A model generated the notes under the pieces. It worked only from the letters and a program-made list of their open reading frames with translations. It searched no databases and was not told the origin of the DNA. Positions 45,201 through 52,852 of a stretch of DNA of 64,000 bases are shown piece after piece. The first letter of the stretch is position 1, and every line of letters starts with the position of its first letter. Position numbers and translations under genes: made by a program. The DNA comes from JBBAFM01 sp041655415 (GTDB lineage: Bacteria; Bacillota; Clostridia; Peptostreptococcales; JAAYPU01). The stretch spans positions 1-64,000 of the forward strand of contig CAYSBC010000001.1 in the NCBI GenBank assembly GCA_964429195.1. Reading direction: 5' to 3'.

Positions 45201-45749
45201 AATAATTCCACCACGGAGACTGTATTGACCCCTAGATTCGATCTCTCTGCTTCTTTCGTAACCCAAACTGACTAATGTTTCAAGGAAATGTCCCAAATCC
45301 AGTTGATCCCCAACTTTTAGAAAAAGAATATTTTTTATAAAGGAGTTTTTAGGAATCATTTTTTTCATAGCTGCTTCCACTGAGCAGACCAGGATACAAG
45401 TTTCACCCCCTAATACCTTAGCTATTATTTCAAGCCTTTTTTCTAATAAACTATGACTTTTGGCATCGTACTTGAAAAAGAAAGGCACCTGACCCGACAT
45501 ATAGTAGGCCTTCTTGTCCGTAAAAAAATTAATGTCTTCAGACAATTGCTTGGCTCTATTATCATTAGCAGTAATGACCAGGCACTGTTTATTATATTTT
45601 TCTATTATCTGAGATACAATATGAGCTTCTCCACTACCAAGAACATCCCCAAAAACTATTTGGCTATTAGCACTGTTCTTGATCTTGCTTATGTGCTGAA
45701 GTGCTTCATTATCGCAGGTCTCTCTTAGAAAAAGTCTATTAATCATCAT
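42231..45749 (-). CDS. mfd: Transcription-repair coupling factor
   Basis: 1172 aa. Removes stalled RNA polymerase and recruits UvrA. UvrB-like N-terminal domains, RNA polymerase interaction domain (about 480-560, GDYVVHEDHGIGKYLGVEQL), RecG-like translocase with LCGDVGYGKTEVA Walker A and DEEQKFGVQH Walker B, TLSATPIPRTLHM, RGRVGRSN, and the C-terminal D7 domain (EDEFTRIEMYKKIAYI). GAGGTGA precedes two adjacent ATG codons; the second (45746) has the better spacing. Confidence 0.98.
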   Translation of the reverse strand: MMINRLFLRETCDNEALQHISKIKNSANSQIVFGDVLGSGEAHIVSQIIEKYNKQCLVITANDNRAKQLSEDINFFTDKKAYYMSGQVPFFFKYDAKSHSLLEKRLEIIAKVLGGETCILVCSVEAAMKKMIPKNSFIKNILFLKVGDQLDLGHFLETLVSLGYERSREIESRGQYSLRGGIIDIFVMGSDYPYRIELFDVEIDSIRKFDLDSHRSIENLGEISIFPAQEFLVEDKEIHKGKKIIEKIYNKQASRLQETSKARLIDRKNKFLQSLEARDNMQIFENYIQYFYEENELLKDYMEKGSLLIIEDPARIEEKIGAMHKELTEDFQYLLEKGETVPEDFNIIYDSHDFRKMYQSTTTFFFMPFMKPLEGFTYAYNKDIQTKSIPNFQGRMDLFEREIKTYIAEKYKIFIICSTEERVNNLKNFFMIHNIEDILLYYSHVESMKPGQIVIGKGNLSQGFAYTKDKIVIISDKDIFGHSKSKKTPKRAKDQKQIKVFSDLNVGDYVVHEDHGIGKYLGVEQLKVQNIKRDYIKIKYAGEDMLYVPVEQLNLVQKYIGSDTYHPKINKMGGAEWKRVKGKVEGAIKEMAKELLELNAIRNAEKGFAFSKDTEWQKQFEDAFEYEETTDQLLCTEEIKRDMEKNIPMDRLLCGDVGYGKTEVAMRVIFKCISDSKQAAVLVPTTILANQHYNTFKNRFKDFPITIEMLSRFKTESEQQKIIKKVKEGSVDILIGTHRLFSKDVAFKNLGLLIVDEEQKFGVQHKEAIKMIKKHVDVLTLSATPIPRTLHMSLIGLREMSVIQEPPEERFPVQTLVVEYEEDIIREAILREIERGGQVFFLFNRVKGIRRIAARLQEFIPEISVAVAHGQMKEKELEDIVIDFIEKKYNVLVCTTIIESGIDMPNVNTIIIYDADKFGLSQLYQLRGRVGRSNRMAYAYFVYQKDKILTEQSEKRLRAIKEFTEFGSGFKIAMRDLEIRGAGNLLGTEQHGHMAMIGYELYCKLLEETVQELQGRKINRLTTEVSIEITIDAYIPKNYIEDEFTRIEMYKKIAYIDNMERAKEVEDELIDRFGDLRPEVYNLMDIAYIKSMAEILGISRVSELRGALLFEFHEKNALTPFKISRLIEKYKTRIALSGSIRPAIKYIHKASEDRVKSIIVLLQQLMHEEPTA

Positions 45750-45761
45750 TCACCTCTATGG

Positions 45762-45796
45762 AAAAAGGCACATCCCATTTCATTCTTCGATGCACC
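45762..45796 (-). terminator. Probable intrinsic terminator between pth and mfd
   Basis: Minus-strand GGTGCATC / GATGTGCC (45789-45796 with 45767-45774), 8 bp with two G-U pairs, 14-base loop, followed by TTTTTCC. Confidence 0.5.
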
Positions 45797-45818
45797 TCAT
45801 AACTTCTAAATACCTATC

Positions 45819-46373
45819 TTAATTATATTCATTCATAGCGTTGTCTATACCCTTTTCAAGGATAGCTTCAATGGCCTTCTGCACTTTGATGATAGCATCT
45901 TCCATTGTCTTCGTTTCATCCGGTTTAAATCTAGAAAGAACATAGTTCTCTAATTTTATGTCCTTGTCCCTTCCTATGCCAATTCTTACCCTGCAAAATT
46001 CATCCGATTGCAAATCATAAATGACAGATTTCATACCATTGTGAGTACCGGCGCTACCCTTTTTTCGTATCCTAACGCTTCCTGTATCAATATCAATATC
46101 ATCATAAACAAGGATTAATTTGTCTAAATCGATTTTATAATACTCCAAGGCTTCCCTGACACTATGACCACTTAAGTTCATATAGGTTTGGGGCTTTAAC
46201 AGCAGAACCTTTTGTCCTGCTATCATGCCTTCACCCAATAACCCTTTGTGCTTTATCTTATTTATAGGGATATGATGCTTATCAGCAAGATAATCGATAG
46301 CCATAAAACCTGCATTATGCCTTGTATTCTGATATTCCCTTCCCGGATTTCCCAATCCTACAATAAGGTACAT
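45819..46373 (-). CDS. pth: Peptidyl-tRNA hydrolase
   Basis: 184 aa, releases peptides from prematurely dropped peptidyl-tRNA. LIVGLGNPGREYQNTRHNAGFM includes catalytic His; LLKPQTYMNLSGHSV and LVYDDIDIDTGSVRIRKKGSAGTHNG follow. The start at 46373 is chosen because the protein then begins at the family N-terminus MYLIVGLGNPG with AAGGAG 9 bases upstream; the frame is open to 46409 and would overlap prs. Confidence 0.97.
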   Translation of the reverse strand: MYLIVGLGNPGREYQNTRHNAGFMAIDYLADKHHIPINKIKHKGLLGEGMIAGQKVLLLKPQTYMNLSGHSVREALEYYKIDLDKLILVYDDIDIDTGSVRIRKKGSAGTHNGMKSVIYDLQSDEFCRVRIGIGRDKDIKLENYVLSRFKPDETKTMEDAIIKVQKAIEAILEKGIDNAMNEYN

Positions 46374-46401
46374 ATCCTCACACTCCTTGTATAACAGCTT
46401 A

Positions 46402-47349
46402 TTAATCAAAAAGCTTACTTACTGATTCATTGGAGTAGATTCTTCTTATAGCCTCAGCAAATATCGGAGCTACAGATAAGTACTTAATTTTATCTATTTT
46501 CTTTCTTTCAGGAACTTGAATCGTATTGAGTAGTACCATCTCATCAATAATGGAGTCTTGTATTCTTTCGATGGCAGGTCCGGATAAAACCGGATGAGTT
46601 GCTGCCGCATATATTTTTTGAGCACCCAATTCCTTTAAGGCTAAAGCCCCACTTGTAATTGTTCCTGCAGTATCAACCATATCATCCAATAGTATGATGT
46701 TTTTGCCCTTTATATCTCCTATAATGTTCATCACTTCGGATACATTGGGTTTTGGTCTTCTCTTATCAATGATGGCGATGGGTGCATCTAATTGGGCAGC
46801 AAAATTTCTGGCCCTTGAAACACTGCCCATATCCGGTGAAACTATAACAAGATTTTCAAGTTGCAATTTTTTAAAATATCTTGATAAAATAGGTGAACCA
46901 AGTAGCATATCTACCGGTATATCAAAATATCCCTGTATTTGAGATGCGTGTAAGTCCATGGTTAAAAGTCTATCAGCGCCGGCACTGGTAATGAGATTGG
47001 CTACTAATTTTGCTGTAATCGGATCTCTTGCCTTTGCCTTTCTATCCTGTCTTGCGTAACCATAGTAGGGAACGACTGCTGTGATTCTTCCTGCTGAAGC
47101 TCTTTTCATAGCATCAATCATGATTAGTAATTCCATGAGGTTATTGTTTACAGGTTCATTGGTTGATTGTATGATAAACACGTCAGCACCTCTAACAGTT
47201 TCATTGATATTTACTGTTATTTCTCCATCACTAAATGTAGTTACTTCTGCATCTCCTACATAGGTTCCTAGGCACTCTACAATTTCCTTCGCTAGGCATG
47301 GATTAGAATTACCTGAAAAAATCTTAACATTATTGGTAAAAAACTTCAT
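46402..47349 (-). CDS. prs: Ribose-phosphate pyrophosphokinase
   Basis: 315 aa, makes PRPP from ribose-5-phosphate and ATP. FSDGEITVNINETVRG, RQDRKAKARDPITAK flexible loop, DLHASQIQGYFD metal site, and PRPP loop NIILLDDMVDTAGT. Its ATG overlaps the glmU stop (ATGA), with GGGAGGTG inside glmU. Confidence 0.98.
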   Translation of the reverse strand: MKFFTNNVKIFSGNSNPCLAKEIVECLGTYVGDAEVTTFSDGEITVNINETVRGADVFIIQSTNEPVNNNLMELLIMIDAMKRASAGRITAVVPYYGYARQDRKAKARDPITAKLVANLITSAGADRLLTMDLHASQIQGYFDIPVDMLLGSPILSRYFKKLQLENLVIVSPDMGSVSRARNFAAQLDAPIAIIDKRRPKPNVSEVMNIIGDIKGKNIILLDDMVDTAGTITSGALALKELGAQKIYAAATHPVLSGPAIERIQDSIIDEMVLLNTIQVPERKKIDKIKYLSVAPIFAEAIRRIYSNESVSKLFD

Positions 47350-48731
47350 TTTGCACCTCCCGTTTCTTTGGATTTATTTCTTCTCCAACCTTGTATTATC
47401 CTTTGTTTTACTCTTCCCACACAAAGGCTGTCTTCAGGAACTTCCATAGTAACAGTTGTTCCCGCTGCTACGTAACCGCCTTTTTTTATGACAACTGGTG
47501 CTACTAGATTTGAATTGCTTCCTACAAAAGCACCGTCCTCAACAATAGATTTAAACTTATCTTTACCATTATAATTAACAAAGATGACACCACAACCTAT
47601 ATTGACATTCTCGCCAATCTCACCATCTCCAATATAGGCCAGATGAGAAGCTTTGCTTTTATTTCCTATACGGCTGTTCTTAACCTCAACAAAATCCCCT
47701 ATCTTAACATCTTCTCCTATGTGACTATGGGGTCTTAAGTATGCAAAAGGACCAATTGTACTTCTTTTTCCTACCTGACTGTCAAGGATGACTGAGTTTT
47801 GAATCTCCACATCATTTTCTATGATTGAATTTTCAATTCTGGAATTTTGCCCAATGATACAGTTTTCTCCTATTCTTGTTTGCCGAGATAAAATGACTCC
47901 CGGGAAAATACAGGTATCCCTGCCAATAGAAACACCCTTATCAATATAAGCGTGATCAGGATCTATAAAGGTCACTCCTTTTATCATCCATTCTTCCACT
48001 ATATTATATCGCATTATTCTTTCTGCTTCAGCTAATTGTACCCTATTGTTAATCCCCATGATTTCAAAGCTGTCATCGATTAAATAGCTATTGACCTTAC
48101 AATTATCTTTTACAGCTATGGCTACAAGATCAGGTAAATAATATTCTCTTTGGTTGTTATTGTTATCTACATTTTTTAAATTATCCTTTAAAAATGCGGT
48201 ATCAAAACAATAGACGCCGGAATTGACCTCTTGTGTTTTTAATTCCTCTTCTGTGCCGTCTTTTTCTTCTACAATTTTTAACAGATTGCCTTTTTCATCT
48301 TTTATGATTCTTCCATAACCAAAAGGGTCTTCCATGATTGCTGTGAGTACGGATACACTGTTCCCGCTTTGATGATGATACTCGATAAAGGTTTTTAAAG
48401 TACTTTCCTTTATTAGCGGCATATCTCCGCATAATACAACTGTATTTCCTCCGTCCGGGATAGATTCTTCTGCTTGAAGAACTGCATGGGCTGTGCCTAA
48501 TAGTTCAGTTTGAATGGCAAAGGTTACATGCATCTTTTCTAATTCTTCTTTTACTTGATCCGCACCATTGCCGACAACAACGATGATATCCTCTATTCCC
48601 GAATCTTTGACAGTACTGATAACATGATTGATCATGCTGTATCCGCAAAGCTTATGTAATACCTTGGGTATATTTGATTTCATCCTTGTTCCGGCCCCAG
48701 CAGCTAATATGACAGCTGTATTATTCTTCAT
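47346..48731 (-). CDS. glmU: Bifunctional GlmU: GlcN-1-P acetyltransferase / UDP-GlcNAc pyrophosphorylase
   Basis: 461 aa. N-terminal uridylyltransferase: LAAGAGTRMKSNIPKVLHKL, GTAHAVLQA, VLCGDMPLI. C-terminal left-handed beta-helix (about 252-440) with acetyltransferase His in RPHSHIGEDVKIGDFVEVKN and KASHLAYIGDGEIG. Supplies UDP-GlcNAc for wall synthesis. GAGGAG ribosome site and own extended -10 promoter. Confidence 0.98.
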   Translation of the reverse strand: MKNNTAVILAAGAGTRMKSNIPKVLHKLCGYSMINHVISTVKDSGIEDIIVVVGNGADQVKEELEKMHVTFAIQTELLGTAHAVLQAEESIPDGGNTVVLCGDMPLIKESTLKTFIEYHHQSGNSVSVLTAIMEDPFGYGRIIKDEKGNLLKIVEEKDGTEEELKTQEVNSGVYCFDTAFLKDNLKNVDNNNNQREYYLPDLVAIAVKDNCKVNSYLIDDSFEIMGINNRVQLAEAERIMRYNIVEEWMIKGVTFIDPDHAYIDKGVSIGRDTCIFPGVILSRQTRIGENCIIGQNSRIENSIIENDVEIQNSVILDSQVGKRSTIGPFAYLRPHSHIGEDVKIGDFVEVKNSRIGNKSKASHLAYIGDGEIGENVNIGCGVIFVNYNGKDKFKSIVEDGAFVGSNSNLVAPVVIKKGGYVAAGTTVTMEVPEDSLCVGRVKQRIIQGWRRNKSKETGGAK

Positions 48732-48794
48732 TTTTCACACTCCTCATTGATAGAATACAATCCCTAGTTATCAGTCGAGCTTACTGCATTGATA

Positions 48795-48803
48795 ATTATA
48801 TCA
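48795..48803 (-). promoter_or_regulatory. Extended -10 promoter of glmU-prs-pth
   Basis: Minus-strand TGATATAAT just downstream of the spoVG terminator T tract; no good -35. Confidence 0.5.
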
Positions 48804-48817
48804 CTTTTTATGTGTTA

Positions 48818-48856
48818 TAAAAAGAAAAAGATCAATTCTCTGTAGAATTCGATCTT
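48818..48856 (-). terminator. spoVG terminator
   Basis: Minus-strand AAGATCGAATTC / GAATTGATCTT (one bulged base), 6-base loop, then TTTTCTTTTT. A second hairpin, ACAAATCA / TGATTTGT (48903-48929), lies between it and the spoVG stop and has no T tract. Confidence 0.7.
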
Positions 48857-48997
48857 CTTATCAGTCATTCGAGTATTGAGTGTATTTTTGCATGAAAAAT
48901 ATACAAATCAAAGATTGATGATGATTTGTGATTTTTGGTGCATAAGCCGCCCTCAATTTTTTTAAAATTTTGGCGTAATATCGTGGGAGTTAAGTGT

Positions 48998-49291
48998 CTA
49001 TTCTTCTTTTTCTGATGCTTGCGCTATTTCAAGCTCGGCCTTTACTTTATCATATTGTTCAAAAATGGCATCTTTTATTTTATTTCTTGTTTCTGAATTT
49101 AATGGATGTGTAATGTCTCTAAAGTCGCCTTCTCCCATTTTTCTACTCGGCATAGCAATAAAAAGTCCATTCTGACCTTCTATAATTTTGATGTCATGAA
49201 CAACAAATTCATCATCAAAAGTTACAGATACAATAGCCTTCATCTTTCCTTCGTCACTTACTTTTCTAACCCTCACATCGGTTACTTGCAT
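48998..49291 (-). CDS. spoVG: Septation/sporulation regulator SpoVG
   Basis: 97 aa, full length. Small nucleic-acid-binding regulator of septation and sporulation. VTDVRVRKVSDEGKMKAIVSV, VHDIKIIEGQNGLFIAMPSRK and the FRDITHPLNSETRNKI helix are all conserved. AGAGGTGA ribosome site. Preceded by a sigma-H-like promoter. Followed by glmU as in other Firmicutes. Confidence 0.98.
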   Translation of the reverse strand: MQVTDVRVRKVSDEGKMKAIVSVTFDDEFVVHDIKIIEGQNGLFIAMPSRKMGEGDFRDITHPLNSETRNKIKDAIFEQYDKVKAELEIAQASEKEE

Positions 49292-49355
49292 ACACGATCA
49301 CCTCTCCAGTCCTTCATGAATAGTTTTATTTGAAATTAACCTGCCAGTTTTTTTA

Positions 49356-49384
49356 ATATTCGACATATTCCGTGAACTTCCTTT
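49356..49384 (-). promoter_or_regulatory. Sigma-H-like promoter of spoVG
   Basis: Minus-strand AAAGGAAGT (49376-49384), 11-base spacer, GTCGAATAT (49356-49364). This fits the RnAGGAwWW-N11/12-RnnGAATww pattern with one mismatch, and spoVG is the classic sigma-H target in Bacillus. About 65 bases before the start codon. Confidence 0.55.
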
Positions 49385-49393
49385 TTTTTTGAT

Positions 49394-49415
49394 AAAGTTT
49401 TTTTAAAAAACTTTT
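49394..49415. repeat. AT-rich palindrome between spoVG and murC
   Basis: AAAGTTTTTTT AAAAAACTTTT, near-perfect palindrome, just upstream of the spoVG -35. It is too AT-rich for a good terminator; possible binding site for a transition-state regulator. Confidence 0.35.
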
Positions 49416-49526
49416 AATGAATGGTCTCCTTGTAACTTAATTTAACGAATAGCATATCATGGTAGGGCAGAATGTTTTTAATTGAATCAATATAATTTTA
49501 TTTAATTATAAACTTTATTCAGATTG

Positions 49527-49535
49527 TGGTATAAT
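49527..49535 (+). promoter_or_regulatory. Extended -10 promoter of murC
   Basis: TGGTATAAT about 53 bases before the murC ATG; -35 weak. The remaining 297-base divergent gap holds only this, the spoVG promoter and the AT palindrome. Confidence 0.5.
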
Positions 49536-49588
49536 TTATCAATGAAATCACATGCTAAACTTTATCTACTAAACTCGGAGGTGCATTT

Positions 49589-50977
49589 ATGATATTTTTA
49601 TCAGATACCATCAAGCATGTCTATTGTATAGGCATAGGCGGAATAGGTCTTAGTGGCATTGCTGAAATCCTTTTACATAGAGGCTACAAAGTTTCCGGAA
49701 CGGATATAAAACCTACTGAAATAACGGACCATTTAGCAAAAAAAGGTGCTACTATTTATACAGAACATAAACAGGAAAATATCGTGGGTTGCGATGTTGT
49801 TATTTATTCGGCGGCAGTCGCATCGGATAACCCAGAAATAGTTTATGCTCGTGAACATCATATCCCGGTATTATCTCGTGCAGAAATGTTGGGAATCATT
49901 ATGAAAGAATATGCGAATAATATAGCCATCTCCGGTACCCATGGAAAAACAACCACAACTTCCATGATATCTTTAATTTTATTGGAAAGTTCAATGGATC
50001 CTACCATTTTAGTCGGTGGGAATTTAGATAAAATAGGTGGTAATGTTCGAATCGGGAAGAGTTCTTATTTTATAACAGAGGCTTGTGAATATGTGGATAG
50101 TTTCTTAGAATTGCAACCCAAAATAGAGGTTATACTCAATATTGATTCCGATCATCTCGATTACTTCAAAGATATCGATCATATTGTCAGATCTTTTGAA
50201 CAATTTGCTAACTTGGTTCCTCAAGATGGTCTTATTATAGCTTACAGAGCCAATCCTTTTGTTAGCGGTATTATTAATAATGTAAATTGCCCTGTCATTA
50301 CTTTTGGGTATGACAACAGTTGCGATTATTATGCTGAAAATATTAAATTCAATTCCAATGGTATGCCATCCTTTGATGTCTTCCACGCAGAGTCTGTTCT
50401 TGGAAATATTCAGCTTGCAATTCCGGGTGAACATAATGTCAATAATGCACTTGCAGCCATTGCTTGTTGTCATACTTTAGGCATACCTATCAGCTCAATC
50501 ATAAAATCCCTTGAATCCTTTACCGGTACCGGAAGAAGGTTTGATGTCATCGGTGTACTGGATAAGGGTGCAAAAGTCATTGATGACTATGCTCATCATC
50601 CTGAGGAAATCAAAGCAACTCTTAAGGCTTGCACCAATATCAAACATAATAAACTTTGGTGTATTTTTCAACCCCACACATTTACGCGAACAAAGGCTCT
50701 TTTTAATGAATTTATAACAGCCTTTGATGATGCGGATCATATCATACTAACCGATATCTATGCAGCTCGGGAAAAAAATATTTATCAGATTAAATCCTCC
50801 GATCTGGCGGATGCCATTAAAAACAAATACCCTGATAAGTATGTGCGCTACATCTCCAGCTTTGAAGATATTTGTGCAGAAGTCTTGAAGGAATATACTG
50901 AAAACGATCTGATTCTAACCATGGGTGCAGGAGATATCTTTAAAGTGGCAGAAATGTTGGTAGCCAATGAGCCATAA
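49589..50977 (+). CDS. murC: UDP-N-acetylmuramate--L-alanine ligase
   Basis: 462 aa. First amino-acid ligase of the peptidoglycan stem peptide. CIGIGGIGLSGIAEILL Rossmann loop, ATP loop AISGTHGKTTTTSM, TEACEYVDSFL, NIDSDHLDYF, GEHNVNNALAAIAC, IDDYAHHPEEIKATL, IFQPHTFTRTK. GGAGGTG ribosome site. Single-gene unit outside any mur/dcw cluster. Confidence 0.98.
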   Translation: MIFLSDTIKHVYCIGIGGIGLSGIAEILLHRGYKVSGTDIKPTEITDHLAKKGATIYTEHKQENIVGCDVVIYSAAVASDNPEIVYAREHHIPVLSRAEMLGIIMKEYANNIAISGTHGKTTTTSMISLILLESSMDPTILVGGNLDKIGGNVRIGKSSYFITEACEYVDSFLELQPKIEVILNIDSDHLDYFKDIDHIVRSFEQFANLVPQDGLIIAYRANPFVSGIINNVNCPVITFGYDNSCDYYAENIKFNSNGMPSFDVFHAESVLGNIQLAIPGEHNVNNALAAIACCHTLGIPISSIIKSLESFTGTGRRFDVIGVLDKGAKVIDDYAHHPEEIKATLKACTNIKHNKLWCIFQPHTFTRTKALFNEFITAFDDADHIILTDIYAAREKNIYQIKSSDLADAIKNKYPDKYVRYISSFEDICAEVLKEYTENDLILTMGAGDIFKVAEMLVANEP

Positions 50978-50981
50978 ATAA

Positions 50982-51015
50982 AAGCGTAAGTGATAAAACT
51001 TACGCTTGGTTTTTT
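50982..51015 (+). terminator. murC terminator
   Basis: 9-bp stem AAGCGTAAG / CTTACGCTT (50982-50990 with 50999-51007), 8-base loop, then GGTTTTTT. Confidence 0.85.
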
Positions 51016-51022
51016 ATCGAGA

Positions 51023-52186
51023 TTAATACGTGTTCTTGTAGACAATTTTCCCATCGATGATTGTCATGAGCACTTTGCTATTCAAATCAAAAGGATGCCT
51101 GTCCCAAAGGACTAAATCTGCATCCTTTCCCACTTCTATACTCCCAATCCTATCAGAGACGCCTAATATCTCCGCAGGGTTGATTGTAATGGCCTTAAGA
51201 GCTTCCTCCTCGCCGAGTCCTGCCTTAGCTGCTAAAGCTGCGCAAAGGGGCAAGTACTGGATAGGAGTAACAGGATGATCTGTCATGATAGCAATCTTAA
51301 CACCTGATTTTTGCAATATCCCCGCCGTTTCGAATGTTAAGTTCTTAAGCTCTACCTTGGATCTATCTGTTAAAGCAGGACCAACGATTATTGGGATTCC
51401 TTCTTCCCTGAGATATTCAGCTATCAAATGCCCTTCCGTACAATGGTTAAGAATTAAATCCAAATTAAATTCCTTTGCAATTCGAATAGCTGTAAAGATA
51501 TCATCTGCCCTGTGAGCATGAACCTTTAAAGGTATTTCCTTCTTTAAAACAGGAATTAAAGCTTCCATTTGCATATCAAAGTCCGGATGTTTATCTTCAT
51601 CATCGGATTCCTTTTTCTCCAAGTACTCTTTGGCATCCATAAAAGTGCCTCTTAGTAAAGCCGCTGATGCCATCCGTGTCATAGGTGACTTTTCCAAGTC
51701 ATTATATACTCTTTTGGGATTTTCCCCCAAAGCACATTTCATGGCAGCAGGGGCTTTCATAATCATATCATCTATCCGTACACCGTAGGTTTTTATAGTT
51801 GCCGCTTGTCCACCAATAACATTGGCACTTCCAGGGCCTGTGCATGTCGCTGTTATACCGCCTTTATAAGCCTCTTCAAATGTTCTGTCCATAGGATTAA
51901 TGGCATCAATAGCCCGGAGATGCGGTGTTATGGGTTCGGTGGCTTCATTACCATCAGCTCCTTCAAACTCGATAGCGTCTTCCCACATTCCAAGATGGCT
52001 ATGAGCATCTATAAATCCAGGATAAATAGGATACCCTTTCAAATCAAGCTCTTCTTCATCTTTAGCCTCAATATTTTTGTCAATCTTCTTAATCCTACCT
52101 CCCTTGATGACAATATCCATGTTTTCCTTATAGTGACCATCCTTAGTATAAACTTTACCATTTCTTAAAATCATATTTTTCTCCAT
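51023..52186 (-). CDS. Amidohydrolase family protein
   Basis: 387 aa, metal-dependent TIM-barrel hydrolase of the imidazolonepropionase-like group. Metal ligands: HSH in GFIDAHSHLG (about 60-66), His in KVHAHRADDI, His in LNHCTEGH, Asp in MTDHPVT. C-terminal beta-sandwich completed by GKDADLVLWDRHPFD. Substrate not predictable. Last gene of the secA transcript, starting just after the HAD gene stop; the second Met codon (52174) has GGAG 6 bases upstream and may be the true start. Confidence 0.9.
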   Translation of the reverse strand: MEKNMILRNGKVYTKDGHYKENMDIVIKGGRIKKIDKNIEAKDEEELDLKGYPIYPGFIDAHSHLGMWEDAIEFEGADGNEATEPITPHLRAIDAINPMDRTFEEAYKGGITATCTGPGSANVIGGQAATIKTYGVRIDDMIMKAPAAMKCALGENPKRVYNDLEKSPMTRMASAALLRGTFMDAKEYLEKKESDDEDKHPDFDMQMEALIPVLKKEIPLKVHAHRADDIFTAIRIAKEFNLDLILNHCTEGHLIAEYLREEGIPIIVGPALTDRSKVELKNLTFETAGILQKSGVKIAIMTDHPVTPIQYLPLCAALAAKAGLGEEEALKAITINPAEILGVSDRIGSIEVGKDADLVLWDRHPFDLNSKVLMTIIDGKIVYKNTY

Positions 52187-52187
52187 T

Positions 52188-52847
52188 TCATCTCTTTTGA
52201 AAATCCTTTAAATTGTGCGCCCTGATAATTGAAAAAATATCCTCAGCCTTTTCAAGAATAAAATCCGGATTAAGTAATTCCATATTCTCTTTAAGCATGC
52301 TCCATCCCACTAGAACAGATAGGACACCTGCACGATGTGATGCATCGATATCAAAGGGTGTATCACCTATCATAATCGCTTCTTCCGGTTTGCTTTTGAG
52401 GGCTTCAAGGGCCTTAAGAAGGGGTTCAGGATCCGGTTTATGTCTTTCACAATCGTCCGCTGTTATAATCGTGTGGAAATATTTTGTTAAGCCAAATTTA
52501 TTCAAGCCGGCCAAAGTCGTTTGCATAAGCCTCGATGTGACCAAGCCCAACTTATAGCCTTCTTCATGCAGTCTTTGAATGACATGATCCATGCCTTCAA
52601 ATATTTCAATTAAATCTTCAAACCTTGCATAGTGATAGTCCCTATATATTTTTACAGCATCTTCAACAGAGCCTTCCATATCTCTCTTTAAGGTTATATG
52701 TAACGGTTCTCCAAAATATTTTACAATCTCTGTTACATCCTTTTCCTTTCCTAAGATACTCCGATAAGTATGCTGAAAGGAATCGATAATAACAGTATTG
52801 GTATTGATGAGCGTACCATCAAAATCAAATAAAATCGTATTAATCAT
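52188..52847 (-). CDS. HAD-superfamily phosphatase (PpaX/Gph-like)
   Basis: 219 aa. HAD motif I LFDFDGTLINTN with nucleophile Asp; motif II Thr/Ser in LVTSRLMQTTL; motif III Lys in ERHKPDPEPLL; motif IV MIGDTPFDIDAS. Helical cap at about 15-80. Resembles pyrophosphatase PpaX, which clears PPi, but phosphoglycolate phosphatase is an equal possibility. Five bases after tex. Confidence 0.9.
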   Translation of the reverse strand: MINTILFDFDGTLINTNTVIIDSFQHTYRSILGKEKDVTEIVKYFGEPLHITLKRDMEGSVEDAVKIYRDYHYARFEDLIEIFEGMDHVIQRLHEEGYKLGLVTSRLMQTTLAGLNKFGLTKYFHTIITADDCERHKPDPEPLLKALEALKSKPEEAIMIGDTPFDIDASHRAGVLSVLVGWSMLKENMELLNPDFILEKAEDIFSIIRAHNLKDFQKR

Positions 52848-52852
52848 ATTAT

